DNA of 64,000 nucleotides. Source: Motilimonas eburnea. GTDB lineage: Bacteria; Pseudomonadota; Gammaproteobacteria; Enterobacterales; CBDFNC01. Below, in pieces: positions 55,381-63,873 of this stretch; the first letter of the stretch is position 1; each line of letters starts with the position of its first letter. Location of the stretch: NCBI RefSeq assembly GCF_021295345.1, contig NZ_JAIMJB010000019.1, positions 1 to 64,000 on the forward strand, in the 5' to 3' direction. The notes under the pieces were generated by a model. It ran no database searches, was not told the origin of the DNA, and saw nothing but the letters and a program-made list of their open reading frames with translations. The translations under genes were made by a program, and so were the position numbers.

Positions 55381-56094
55381 ATGATGAATAAAAGCTTACT
55401 GACCAACCTTTTAGCCCTAACCGCGTTGATCTTAGGCTACTCCCTAGATCATGAAATACTGTTATTTGCCGGCTTGTTTGCCTTTTCGGGCGCCATCACC
55501 AACTGGTTAGCCATTCATATGTTGTTCGAAAAAGTGCCCGGACTGTACGGCTCTGGGGTCATTCCTGCCCGCTTTGAAGACTTTAAGCTCGGAATAAAAA
55601 ACCTAATGATGGAGCAGTTTTTTACTGCAGAAAACATTGACCGCTTCTTAAGTAAAGAGCTTGACAGTAAAACTCAAATCGACCTGCAACCCGTGATCGA
55701 ACAAATCGATTTAGAGCCGAGCTTTGATGGTTTGGTCGATGTGATCTTAGCATCTGATTTTGGTGCCATGCTCAACATGCTCGGCGGTAAAACCGCCCTT
55801 GAGCCGCTCAAGCAGCCCTTTATTGCAAAAATGCAGCAAGCCATGTTCGACATTAGCCAGCAGGATGATTTTCGCCAAAACCTAAAGGCTCAATTAGAGC
55901 AACCTAATATGATCAATGACATTCGCGACAACGTCGACAGCATCATAGTGCAACGCTTAAATGAACTCACCCCAGAGTTGGTCAAACAAATTGTGCAACA
56001 AATGATAAAACAGCACCTAGGCTGGCTGGTGGTATGGGGGGGAGTATTTGGTGGCATTATCGGGGTGCTATCGGCACTGATTAGCCAAGCTTAA
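55381..56094 (+). CDS. DUF445 family membrane protein
   Basis: 237 residues with one or two N-terminal membrane helices (LLALTALILGYSLDHEILLFAGLFAFSGAI) and a C-terminal helix (LGWLVVWGGVFGGIIGVLSALI). ITNWLAIHMLFEKVPGLYGSGVIPARFEDFK is the DUF445 signature, here given in pieces. Family members are inner-membrane proteins of unknown role. Monocistronic. Confidence 0.85.
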   Translation: MMNKSLLTNLLALTALILGYSLDHEILLFAGLFAFSGAITNWLAIHMLFEKVPGLYGSGVIPARFEDFKLGIKNLMMEQFFTAENIDRFLSKELDSKTQIDLQPVIEQIDLEPSFDGLVDVILASDFGAMLNMLGGKTALEPLKQPFIAKMQQAMFDISQQDDFRQNLKAQLEQPNMINDIRDNVDSIIVQRLNELTPELVKQIVQQMIKQHLGWLVVWGGVFGGIIGVLSALISQA

Positions 56095-56129
56095 GCAGCC
56101 AAGTCTGGCACAGTGCTCGTTAACAAGGG

Positions 56130-56480
56130 CTATTGCCCTTGTATGTCTATCTCACGATCGCGAATGGTGGCAACAATTTTGCTGCCTAATTGAAACGAAG
56201 GCACGGTCGCAGTGGTGATGCGGCCGCTGCCATAACTCGCCCGCAATTTCACCATGGTGGATTCCTCCAAGCTAAAACTCACTTGCTGCTGAGGCGCTAG
56301 CTCACCAAGTTGCTGTTGGTTTTGCTGCCAGTTGGCCGTCACCACCACAGTTTCAGCCGATTGATTAAGCACGGTAAATTCCGTTTTAGCGAGTTGCAAG
56401 TTCACCGCATAAACCACAACCGTCACAAACAACACGAAAAGTGCCAATGCACGCCGTGATAATCGTTTACTTACCGCCAT
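56130..56480 (-). CDS. Single-helix membrane protein, hypothetical
   Basis: About 116 residues: a basic N terminus, one membrane helix (ALALFVLFVTVVVYAVNLQL) and a small beta-rich periplasmic domain (FTVLNQSAETVVVTANW, VKLRASYGSGRI). Unrecognised family. ATG at 56480 follows GAGGGG by five bases; the TTG one codon upstream is less likely. On the strand of the cfa cluster and 90 bp after DUF2878, so it may be its last member. Confidence 0.6.
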   Translation of the reverse strand: MAVSKRLSRRALALFVLFVTVVVYAVNLQLAKTEFTVLNQSAETVVVTANWQQNQQQLGELAPQQQVSFSLEESTMVKLRASYGSGRITTATVPSFQLGSKIVATIRDREIDIQGQ

Positions 56481-56574
56481 CAATGCCCCTCAATACGCTG
56501 ACGTACCAATCAGAATAAATTTACCTTGTTATGCCAGCTCTTGGCCATCAGCACAAGGGCAACACTAGAACCCA

Positions 56575-57126
56575 TTATTGGCGGCTTAACTTAAGCTTGG
56601 CAGAAAATTGCACAAACGCGGGTAATGCTAAGGCCCATAAAACAGCGATAATAACCCCTGAAATAACACTACCGTAGGACAGTTCTACTGCGCCAAGACG
56701 GTAGCCCGCCAAGTAACTTGCCGGCCCAGCAACAGCACCAATCAAGGCAACCAGCACCAAAGGAATGCGGCGTAACCATGCCAAACTGTGGTTTAAACAC
56801 AAGGCAAAATGGAGCCAGATAAAGATAAGCCAAACCGGCATTAAGACTTGGTCAGCAAACACAAACACTTCCAAGGCCGACAAGGAGGAATCCATGATAA
56901 TGCCAACTAAGGTCACGCCAAACATCAAGATCACATCCTGACGACGTTGAGGGCTTAAATAGAAATGTCCAAATAGCAATAGCAGGGTGATCGGCCAACT
57001 GTCCTGTTGCATCAAAATAGAACTGAACCACACCAGTTGAAACACCAAGGCATTCACCCAGATGAAGTGCTTAACAAGCCAGCGAGGGGCTGAGTGGGTA
57101 GGCCAGCTACCCTTAGTCGAAATCAT
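56575..57126 (-). CDS. DUF2878 family membrane protein
   Basis: Inner-membrane protein of 183 residues with five or six helices (LVWFSSILMQQ, ILMFGVTLVGIIMDSSL, VWLIFIWLHFALCLNHSL). The pattern WPITLLLLFGHFYLS and the tail of the protein fit DUF2878, commonly encoded with cfa, DUF1365 and the FAD protein in marine gammaproteobacteria. Function unknown; it probably works in the same membrane-lipid pathway. 79 bp after cfa. Confidence 0.8.
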   Translation of the reverse strand: MISTKGSWPTHSAPRWLVKHFIWVNALVFQLVWFSSILMQQDSWPITLLLLFGHFYLSPQRRQDVILMFGVTLVGIIMDSSLSALEVFVFADQVLMPVWLIFIWLHFALCLNHSLAWLRRIPLVLVALIGAVAGPASYLAGYRLGAVELSYGSVISGVIIAVLWALALPAFVQFSAKLKLSRQ

Positions 57127-57205
57127 TTATCTAACCAAACTCAATCACGTTAAGGGGCGGCGATAATACGTTAAACATCAAACTTTGCAAATTTGAAAGT
57201 TCCCT

Positions 57206-58462
57206 TTAGTCGTTTTGATAATGCTCGCTGCGGTATTCCGGCTTAGCAGCAACCAAGTGAACCGTACTAATACTGCGTTCTAAAAAACCACCTTCGCAAT
57301 AACATAAGTAAAACTTCCACAAGCGAATGAAATCGTCGCCGTACCCCATCTTTCTTATATCGGCTAAACTGTGTTCAAAACGCTGCAGCCAGTCACGTAA
57401 GGTACGGGCGTAATCTAAACCAATGTCATGAAGCTGCATCATCACCATATCGGTTTTATTGGCGATGTGCTCGCTCATGACACTAATCGAAGGTAAACAG
57501 CCACCAGGGAAAATATAACGCTGAATAAAGTCGACGCCAGACCGGTAACTGTCATAGCGCTGATCGGCAATGGTAATGGCTTGGATCAGCATCTTACCAT
57601 TGGGTTTAAGACGCTCGCTGCAGGTGGTAAAAAAGGTCGACAAATATTCATGGCCCACGGCTTCGATCATTTCGATGGACACCAATTTGTCGTACTGGCC
57701 TTCCAGTTTACGGTAGTCCTGCTTAAGCAGGGTAATTTTATCTTGTAAGCCTAACTCTGCCACGCGCGCGCAGGCGTATTCATATTGCGCATCAGAAATA
57801 GTGGTGGTGGTCACGTGCACGCCGTAATGCTGCGCCGCATAAATGGCTAGACCGCCCCAACCCGTACCGATCTCCAGTAAGGTTTCGCCGGGTTTTAACG
57901 CTAAACGCTGACAAATCAAATCAAGCTTATGTAACTGTGCCGTGTCTAAATCCGCATCCGCACTCGGGTAAACGGCGCTGCTGTATTGCATTTCTGGATC
58001 AAGAAAGGTGCGATACATGTCATTGCCCAAATCGTAATGGGCGAGAATATTCTTACGCGAGCCTTGCTCCGAGTTGCGATTGCCTTTGTGCACTCTTAAA
58101 TGACGCAATCCAGATAACCAAGCAAACCGCTTCTCTAGCTTGTCCAACACCCTTAAGTTACGCCCTAGCACTTGGATAACCTTAGTCAAATCTGGACTGC
58201 TCCAGTCACCTTGAATATACCCTTCACCTGCGCCTATGCTGCCCCCCAATAAAAACTGACGCCAGACACGGCCTTGATGAATAATGATTTTGGCTTGCAA
58301 TGACGCAGTTTGATCACCATAAAACACGCGTCCATCGTGGTCTTCAATGGTCAATCCCGCTTCTTTTAGTTGAGACAGTATTTTACAGATGGCTTTTTTG
58401 GCTAGCTTGTCCAGCCACTGACTAGGTTGAGCTTGCAGTGTGACTGCGTTTGAATTATCCAT
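57206..58462 (-). CDS. cfa: Cyclopropane-fatty-acyl-phospholipid synthase
   Basis: SAM-dependent methylene transfer to unsaturated acyl chains of membrane lipids. 418 residues; N-terminal lipid-binding region about 1-130, SAM motif I LEIGTGWGGLAIYAAQ (about 196-211), YDKLVSIEMIEAVGHEYL, QRYIFPGGCLPS and the C-terminal WKFYLCYCEGGF are all CFA synthase signatures. GGAG seven bases before the ATG. Overlaps DUF1365 by 8 bp; in this cluster type the enzyme may act with DUF1365 and the FAD protein on modified fatty acids. Confidence 0.95.
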   Translation of the reverse strand: MDNSNAVTLQAQPSQWLDKLAKKAICKILSQLKEAGLTIEDHDGRVFYGDQTASLQAKIIIHQGRVWRQFLLGGSIGAGEGYIQGDWSSPDLTKVIQVLGRNLRVLDKLEKRFAWLSGLRHLRVHKGNRNSEQGSRKNILAHYDLGNDMYRTFLDPEMQYSSAVYPSADADLDTAQLHKLDLICQRLALKPGETLLEIGTGWGGLAIYAAQHYGVHVTTTTISDAQYEYACARVAELGLQDKITLLKQDYRKLEGQYDKLVSIEMIEAVGHEYLSTFFTTCSERLKPNGKMLIQAITIADQRYDSYRSGVDFIQRYIFPGGCLPSISVMSEHIANKTDMVMMQLHDIGLDYARTLRDWLQRFEHSLADIRKMGYGDDFIRLWKFYLCYCEGGFLERSISTVHLVAAKPEYRSEHYQND

Positions 58463-59219
58463 TTTTATGCTCCGTCGCTGACCCAGGATGAGGGATATAG
58501 GGCACTTTTTTTAAGTAGAGTTTGAGTGCCTGCCAATAAATTCCCGCCAAGGTCTTTATGGTCATAGAAGGCAGTTTTATCACTTGTTTACGTAAACTTT
58601 GATTGGTTAGATCTACCCGCTGTAACATTAAACTGGCATCAAACAGTTTAGTGCTGTTGCGGTTTTCCATGTGTAAGCGTAGTTGCTTAGCCGGCGGCTT
58701 TATACGCCAATGGTATTTCATGTCTAAATCCATAAAAGGTGACACGTGAAATACCTTATCGGTCGGCTCGTTGGATTTCACATCCACCAAGTAGTAGTGG
58801 CGTTCATTCCAAGGGGTATTACTGACCTCAGCCAATAAATAAACCAACTGATCGGCTTGGTCATAGCAGTAATAAAAATTGACTGGGCTGAAATAGAGGC
58901 CAAAACAGCGCAATTGGCCCAGCATTAACACACGGCCACCGTATTCGGTGCCGCCCAAGCTTTTAACCTGTTGCCACACGGCTGCGCGGGACACCCGCTG
59001 CTCAGGCTGTAAGTAATCACTGTGACGCAAACTGAGCGCGGCCCATTTATCTTGCTTAAACCAGGGGCCAAGTTCAGCCACCGTATCCAGTTCATCAAGA
59101 TCCAAAGCCAAGAAAAAGACCCGGTATTTAAACTCATGCTTAACGGGCGTGAAGCGGCGATGGCGCACCATACCCTGATAAATGGCACTGTGTTGAATGG
59201 GCGCGCAGGCGAGGCTCAT
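58455..59219 (-). CDS. DUF1365 family protein
   Basis: About 254 residues. SAIYQGMVRHRRFTPVKHEFKYRVFFLALDLDEL (in pieces), YFSPVNFYYCYD, EVSNTPWNERHYYLV and DVKSNE...HVSPFMDLDMKYHWR are hallmark DUF1365 sequences. The family travels with cfa and an FAD amine oxidase and is implicated in furan-fatty-acid formation in some bacteria. ATG 59219 overlaps the upstream stop as ATGA, so this start is chosen over one eight codons upstream. Confidence 0.9.
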   Translation of the reverse strand: MSLACAPIQHSAIYQGMVRHRRFTPVKHEFKYRVFFLALDLDELDTVAELGPWFKQDKWAALSLRHSDYLQPEQRVSRAAVWQQVKSLGGTEYGGRVLMLGQLRCFGLYFSPVNFYYCYDQADQLVYLLAEVSNTPWNERHYYLVDVKSNEPTDKVFHVSPFMDLDMKYHWRIKPPAKQLRLHMENRNSTKLFDASLMLQRVDLTNQSLRKQVIKLPSMTIKTLAGIYWQALKLYLKKVPYIPHPGSATEHKNG

Positions 59220-60472
59220 AGGCTGAGTCCAAAGCGCTGACACACATCCAGCGCACTGCGCACGCCATCTTCGTGAAAGCCGTTATACCAATAGGCCCCC
59301 GCAAAGTGAGTATGGCGCTGGCCACAAATGTGTTGTCTATCTTGCTGCGCCGCTAGGCTGGCTTGGTTAAACACTGGATGCATGTATTTAAATTCACGCA
59401 AAATTTTGTCGCTGGCGATGGCATGGCTTTGATTTAAGGTAACGCAAAAGGTCGGCGCATCGGCGGGCAACCCCTGCAAAATATTCATATCATAGGTCAC
59501 GCTGGCCGGATTATCCCTCTGGCCATTGAGCTGATAGTTCCACGCAGCCCATGCTTTTTTGCGCTTCGGCAATAAGTTGGTATCTGTGTGTAATACCACG
59601 TCATTGCTACTGTAGGCCAAGTCACCCAATATCTGGCGCTCTTGTTCGCTGGCATCGGCTAGCATGGCGAGGCTTTGATCACTATGGCAAGCCAACACCA
59701 CTTCGTCGAAAAACGCTTGTTGGCCATTGTTTAAGGTTAACACCACCCCCTCGTCACCACGCTCAACCCGAGTGACGGCCGTGTTTAACTGGATTTTGTC
59801 TTTAAAATCAGCAACCAAGGGGTCGATGTAACTGCGTGAGCCACCCTCTATCACGTACCACTGTGGGCGATCATTAATGTTGAGTAGGCCATGGTTATGA
59901 AAGAAGCGAATAAAAAATAGCAAGGAGAACGCTTCCATATCGGCCAAGCTGGATGACCAAATCGCCGCGCCCATGGGTAAGATATAGTGTTCACTGAAAA
60001 AGTCTGAAAAGTGTTGTTGGCGCAAAAAGTCGCCCAAGGTCAATTCAGGATCGATGCTTTGTTCGGCCCACAATGCCTTACATTTGGCATTAAAGCGCAG
60101 TATTTCACTAATAAAGGACCAAAACTTAGGGTTAATAAGATTACGACGTTGGGCAAACAAGGTATCAAGGTTGTGACCATTATATTCCAGCCCTGTTTGG
60201 ACATTATTGACGCTAAAGCTCATCTCCGTAGGCTTGGCTTTGACGCCGAGCTGTGCGAGCAAGCGCTCGAAATGAGGATAGGTGCGGTCGTTAAACACAA
60301 TAAAACCGGTATCAATCGCCCAGCGCTTGCCCTCTACTTCCACATCGACCGTTGCCGTGTGGCCGCCGATATAATCATTAGCTTCAAACACATGCACATC
60401 GTGCTCTCGATTAAGCAAGTAGGCCGACACTAGGCCTGAAATACCGGTACCAACAATCGCTATTTTTTTCAT
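59216..60472 (-). CDS. FAD-dependent amine-oxidase-like oxidoreductase
   Basis: About 418 residues. N-terminal dinucleotide motif KKIAIVGTGISGLVSAYLL, then VFEANDYIGGHTATVDV and DTGFIVFNDRTYPHF, typical of the NAD(P)-binding/amine-oxidase family proteins encoded with cfa. C-terminal FAGAYWYNGFHEDGVRSAL closes the FAD site. Acts probably on cyclopropane or unsaturated lipids (by family context). ATG at 60472 shares one base with the SDR stop (TAATG); an earlier in-frame start is inside that gene. Confidence 0.88.
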   Translation of the reverse strand: MKKIAIVGTGISGLVSAYLLNREHDVHVFEANDYIGGHTATVDVEVEGKRWAIDTGFIVFNDRTYPHFERLLAQLGVKAKPTEMSFSVNNVQTGLEYNGHNLDTLFAQRRNLINPKFWSFISEILRFNAKCKALWAEQSIDPELTLGDFLRQQHFSDFFSEHYILPMGAAIWSSSLADMEAFSLLFFIRFFHNHGLLNINDRPQWYVIEGGSRSYIDPLVADFKDKIQLNTAVTRVERGDEGVVLTLNNGQQAFFDEVVLACHSDQSLAMLADASEQERQILGDLAYSSNDVVLHTDTNLLPKRKKAWAAWNYQLNGQRDNPASVTYDMNILQGLPADAPTFCVTLNQSHAIASDKILREFKYMHPVFNQASLAAQQDRQHICGQRHTHFAGAYWYNGFHEDGVRSALDVCQRFGLSL

Positions 60473-61197
60473 TATTTGCGGATCCTTGCAGCCAAACCTT
60501 GCCAAATAAATTCAGGTAGCATGGCGAGTGTTTTTAAGATGAATGTGAATTTTTTAGGAAAATGAACGTCAAAACGATCTTTGGCCAAGCCCGCCATAAT
60601 GGCAGCACTGGCTTGAGCCACATCGATACTCATCGGCATGGGAAAGTCGTTTTTGGCGGTCAAAGGGGTATTAACAAAGCCGGGGTTAATTAAGCTCACG
60701 GCGATACCACTGGGTTTTAAATCTATCGCTAAAGTACGCGCCAGATAGCTCACCGCCGCTTTGCTTGCGCCATAGGCTTCTGCTCTTGGTAAGGCAAGAT
60801 AACTGGCACTGGAGCCCATTAACGCTAACTTACCACCTCGCTTTATCAGTGGCAGAAAATGCTGTAAGCAATAACCAAGACTTATCACATTGGTCTGCAT
60901 CACCCGTTCAAACAAGGCTCCATCAAACTGCTTAGCATCGTCTATATACTCACAGGTGCCAGCGTTAAGTATCGCTAGGTCTAATGCCGTGATTTTGCGT
61001 GCTGCTTGGCCGATTTGCGCTACGTCATTAATGTCGAAGCACAGGGGATGAAGGTGTTCACCTGCCGCTTGTTTAAGCTCAGTTAAGGCCGCCTGATTAC
61101 GACCACAGGCCCACACTATCCAGCCTTGCTTGATGTAATCAAGGGCTAACTGACGCCCTATGCCAGAAGTGGCACCGGTGATTAATACTTGTTGCAT
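60472..61197 (-). CDS. Short-chain dehydrogenase/reductase
   Basis: About 241 residues. Cofactor loop TGATSGIGRQLA, NAG (ILNAGTCEYI), Ser of GSSASYLALP and the YxxxK catalytic pair in AEAYGASKAAVSYLART. NADP preference is suggested by CGRNQ after the second strand. Substrate unknown. The start at 61197 follows AAGGAG by five bases; longer in-frame starts overlap the upstream gene. Internal to the photolyase-cfa operon. Confidence 0.88.
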   Translation of the reverse strand: MQQVLITGATSGIGRQLALDYIKQGWIVWACGRNQAALTELKQAAGEHLHPLCFDINDVAQIGQAARKITALDLAILNAGTCEYIDDAKQFDGALFERVMQTNVISLGYCLQHFLPLIKRGGKLALMGSSASYLALPRAEAYGASKAAVSYLARTLAIDLKPSGIAVSLINPGFVNTPLTAKNDFPMPMSIDVAQASAAIMAGLAKDRFDVHFPKKFTFILKTLAMLPEFIWQGLAARIRK

Positions 61198-61217
61198 TAA
61201 TACTCCTTGACTCATGT

Positions 61218-61643
61218 TTAGCGCGTAGCGCGACGCTTGACCTGACGGATGCAACTACCCAATAGCGGAATATGCTCATAAAGCATTTCTCCGAGATCGA
61301 CATAATCACGGTGATAATAAATTTTCTCATTGAATTTCAGATGGCTCGCGCCATTCACCCGAACTGGCTTGCCGCCATTAAGCTTAGGGTGGCAATAAGT
61401 CATCAGCCAAAACAAACTGGCTTGACCATCTTGCTCTATCACCTGCTCAATCGCAAAGTGGCATTGACTGAGTGACTGATAGAGGCCAGCAAAGTAGTGC
61501 TCTAGCTGTCCTAAACCCTGCACATGGTGCAAGGCATCAATGAATTCAATGTCGGCATCATAAACCTCAGCTAAGCGTACTAGGTTGTCTTTATTAAGTT
61601 GCTGATAGAGTGCAACAAATTCATTGATAATAGTTGATTTCAC
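61218..61643 (-). CDS. SnoaL/NTF2-like protein
   Basis: About 141 residues, NTF2-like cone fold: FVALYQQLNKDNLVRLAEVYDADIEFIDA (in pieces), LEHYFAGLYQ, FWLMTYCHPKLNGGKPVRVNGASHLKF and HRDYVDLGEMLYEHIP are typical of the SnoaL protein in this cluster. Enzymatic role unclear. The frame opens at an ATG overlapping the phrB stop (61667), but a GTG at 61643 follows AGAGGGG by six bases and is the better start. Confidence 0.82.
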   Translation of the reverse strand: MKSTIINEFVALYQQLNKDNLVRLAEVYDADIEFIDALHHVQGLGQLEHYFAGLYQSLSQCHFAIEQVIEQDGQASLFWLMTYCHPKLNGGKPVRVNGASHLKFNEKIYYHRDYVDLGEMLYEHIPLLGSCIRQVKRRATR

Positions 61644-61666
61644 TGGCGTCCCCTCTTTCGTTAGCA

Positions 61667-63046
61667 TTAGCCTTTACCTAATACAGCAAATGCATCCAAC
61701 GCCCTTTTTCTTGCAAAACTGTGGTCCACCATAGGTTTAGCGTAACGAATGGGGCGCAATTCGGGTTTCGGCAGGTGAATATTTTTTGCTGATAAATGCG
61801 TAAGTTCTGGGCAATATTTACGGATAAAGGTACCGTCGGGATCAAACCGTTCGCTTTGTCTTACCGGATTGAAAATACGAAAATAGGGCTGGGCATCGCA
61901 CCCCGTGCTCGCCGCCCATTGCCAGCCGCCATTGTTGGCCGCCAAGTCAGCATCGATTAATTGCTCGCTAAAATACCGCTCGCCCTTGCGCCAATCGATC
62001 AGCAAATGCTTCGTCAAAAAGCTGGCCACCACCATACGCAACCGATTATGCATCCAACCCGTTTGATTCAGTTGGCGCATGGCAGCATCCACCAAGGGAT
62101 AACCCGTTTCACCGGCACACCAGGCATTAAAGTCAGCTTCACTTTCCCGCCACACAGCATGGTCGGCTTTCGCAACAAAGTTATGGCCCATTGACAGTTT
62201 CGGGTGCGCAATCAACAGGTGACGGTAAAAGTCACGCCAAGCTAATTCACTGATCCAACAAAACGCGCCGCTATCGGGTTGTTCCAACGCATCAGGAAAA
62301 TGCAGTCGTGCCTGATGCAAACATTGCCTTGGACTGAGCACGCCCATCGCTAAGTAAGGCGACAAGCAACTGGTTTGCTCCAAGGCGGGCATGTCTCGGT
62401 AGCTTTTATAATCAGCCAAGCGATGCTGCACAAAATCAGATAACGCCTGCTGGGCATGCTCTTCGCCAACGGGCCAAAGCTGGCTATCGCGCATCGGGTA
62501 AGCGAGGGTGATGGGCGTAAACTCAACAGGGGCCGCCATCGGGGTCGGAGCGGGTAATGGCACAGACCCGCCCTGCGCCAATTTAGCCAACCACTGTTTG
62601 CGAAATGGGGTAAATACCTTAAACATGTCGCCAGCCTGAGTGTAAACCGTGCCCGGCGCCAGAATGCTGTGGCCCTCAAACAGATGTAAAGGCAAACCCG
62701 CACTGAGCACGGCTTTATCACGGCGCACTTCATTTAGCTCGGGCTCGGTATTGGCGTAAATACCTAAAATTTGATGACGCTGGCAATAGTCGCTTAAAAA
62801 GCTGGGAATGTCGGCAAAGCGATCCACCTGACAACACTCAGTCACCACACCTAACTGAGCTAATTGTTGCGCCATTGTATTGAGCTGGCGCTGCATAAAG
62901 TCAGCTTGAATTGGCGCTAAATGATGTTGATGCCATTGTGTTGGGCTACTAATAAATAGGGCGCGAGTCGGGCCAGCAGCCAACGCCGCGCTTAAAGCTG
63001 GGTTGTCATTAATACGAAAATCTTTACGGATCCATAGCAGGTTCAT
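61667..63046 (-). CDS. phrB: Deoxyribodipyrimidine photolyase PhrB
   Basis: Light-driven repair of cyclobutane pyrimidine dimers with FAD. 459 residues: N-terminal antenna domain (LLWIRKDFRINDNPALSAAL) and C-terminal FAD domain with SPYLAMGVLSPRQCL, CWISELAWRDFYRHLL, TGYPLVDAAMRQLNQTGWMH and NNGGWQWAASTGCDAQPYFRI in pieces, matching class I CPD photolyases. ATG overlaps the MerR gene stop by 4 bp. E. coli phrB likewise follows ybgA. Confidence 0.95.
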   Translation of the reverse strand: MNLLWIRKDFRINDNPALSAALAAGPTRALFISSPTQWHQHHLAPIQADFMQRQLNTMAQQLAQLGVVTECCQVDRFADIPSFLSDYCQRHQILGIYANTEPELNEVRRDKAVLSAGLPLHLFEGHSILAPGTVYTQAGDMFKVFTPFRKQWLAKLAQGGSVPLPAPTPMAAPVEFTPITLAYPMRDSQLWPVGEEHAQQALSDFVQHRLADYKSYRDMPALEQTSCLSPYLAMGVLSPRQCLHQARLHFPDALEQPDSGAFCWISELAWRDFYRHLLIAHPKLSMGHNFVAKADHAVWRESEADFNAWCAGETGYPLVDAAMRQLNQTGWMHNRLRMVVASFLTKHLLIDWRKGERYFSEQLIDADLAANNGGWQWAASTGCDAQPYFRIFNPVRQSERFDPDGTFIRKYCPELTHLSAKNIHLPKPELRPIRYAKPMVDHSFARKRALDAFAVLGKG

Positions 63047-63873
63047 TGCCAGTTCTCTTTATGTTGACGACTGTCGGCGACAGGCAGCCCAAGATTCATT
63101 TGATGTAATGCGGCAAATTCCCCAACCAAATAACTTTGGTTGGAAAACTGCATAAACAATTGTTTTTGTTGTGTCGTTACTTGCGCAGGCAAATCAAACA
63201 GCAAGTTGGCCGGGGGCATTCTGGTGAGTGCTAAATTGAGTTGAGCAAGCTCCTTTAGCATCAACAGCGTCACCTTATAGCCAGCCAAGGCCCATTCATT
63301 CACTTGTAATAGTGGCTGCCACCAAACACGCGGCCCCACACAAATAAGCCATATTGCCTCCCCTTGGTTGGCCTGATTGGCTAACTGCCAACGGGTGTAA
63401 AATCGCAGTTTCACTTGCTGCTCTAACCAAGCTTGGATCAGATCGCCATCTGCTCTTTGCTGACATACAAGCTGACACTGCTTAAGCCAAGGTAACAGCA
63501 CCTTCTCAGCAATCAGGCTAAACGGATACAAGGAAGTAAGCTGATCTAAACGTTGATGTAACTTGGTTGCATCAAGGGCAACACTCTCCCCCAAAAGCTC
63601 ATCCACCTGTTGCTGCCAATTACTGGGTTCGGCTTGTACCACAGGTTGCCCCAGTAAAGGCTTAACTTGGCTGATGGGAACCCCTTTCTCCAACCAGCTA
63701 ACAATTTCGTGCACACGTGCAACATCTTGCTCACTGTAGAGCCTGTGCCCTTTGGCGGTTCGTTGTGGATTTAATAAGCCAAAACGACGCTGCCACGCTC
63801 TCAAGGTCACGGCATTAACGCCCGTTTGCTGTGAAACCTCCCGAATGGGGTAAAGAACTTGATCAGTGCTCAT
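63043..63873 (-). CDS. MerR-family regulator with degenerate B12-type C-terminal domain
   Basis: 276 residues. MerR winged helix at 1-75 (YPIREVSQQTGVNAVTLRAWQRRFGLLNPQRT in pieces, GHRLYSEQDV). The C-terminal 180 residues follow the LitR/CarH layout (helical part ending VLLPWLKQC, then a Rossmann-like part with IWLICVG), but the lower-ligand DxHxxG and the W-x9-EH light/B12 signature are absent. It probably responds to something other than cobalamin or acts through protein contacts. It heads the phrB-cfa genes, whose expression in relatives is light or singlet-oxygen controlled. Confidence 0.82.
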   Translation of the reverse strand: MSTDQVLYPIREVSQQTGVNAVTLRAWQRRFGLLNPQRTAKGHRLYSEQDVARVHEIVSWLEKGVPISQVKPLLGQPVVQAEPSNWQQQVDELLGESVALDATKLHQRLDQLTSLYPFSLIAEKVLLPWLKQCQLVCQQRADGDLIQAWLEQQVKLRFYTRWQLANQANQGEAIWLICVGPRVWWQPLLQVNEWALAGYKVTLLMLKELAQLNLALTRMPPANLLFDLPAQVTTQQKQLFMQFSNQSYLVGEFAALHQMNLGLPVADSRQHKENWQ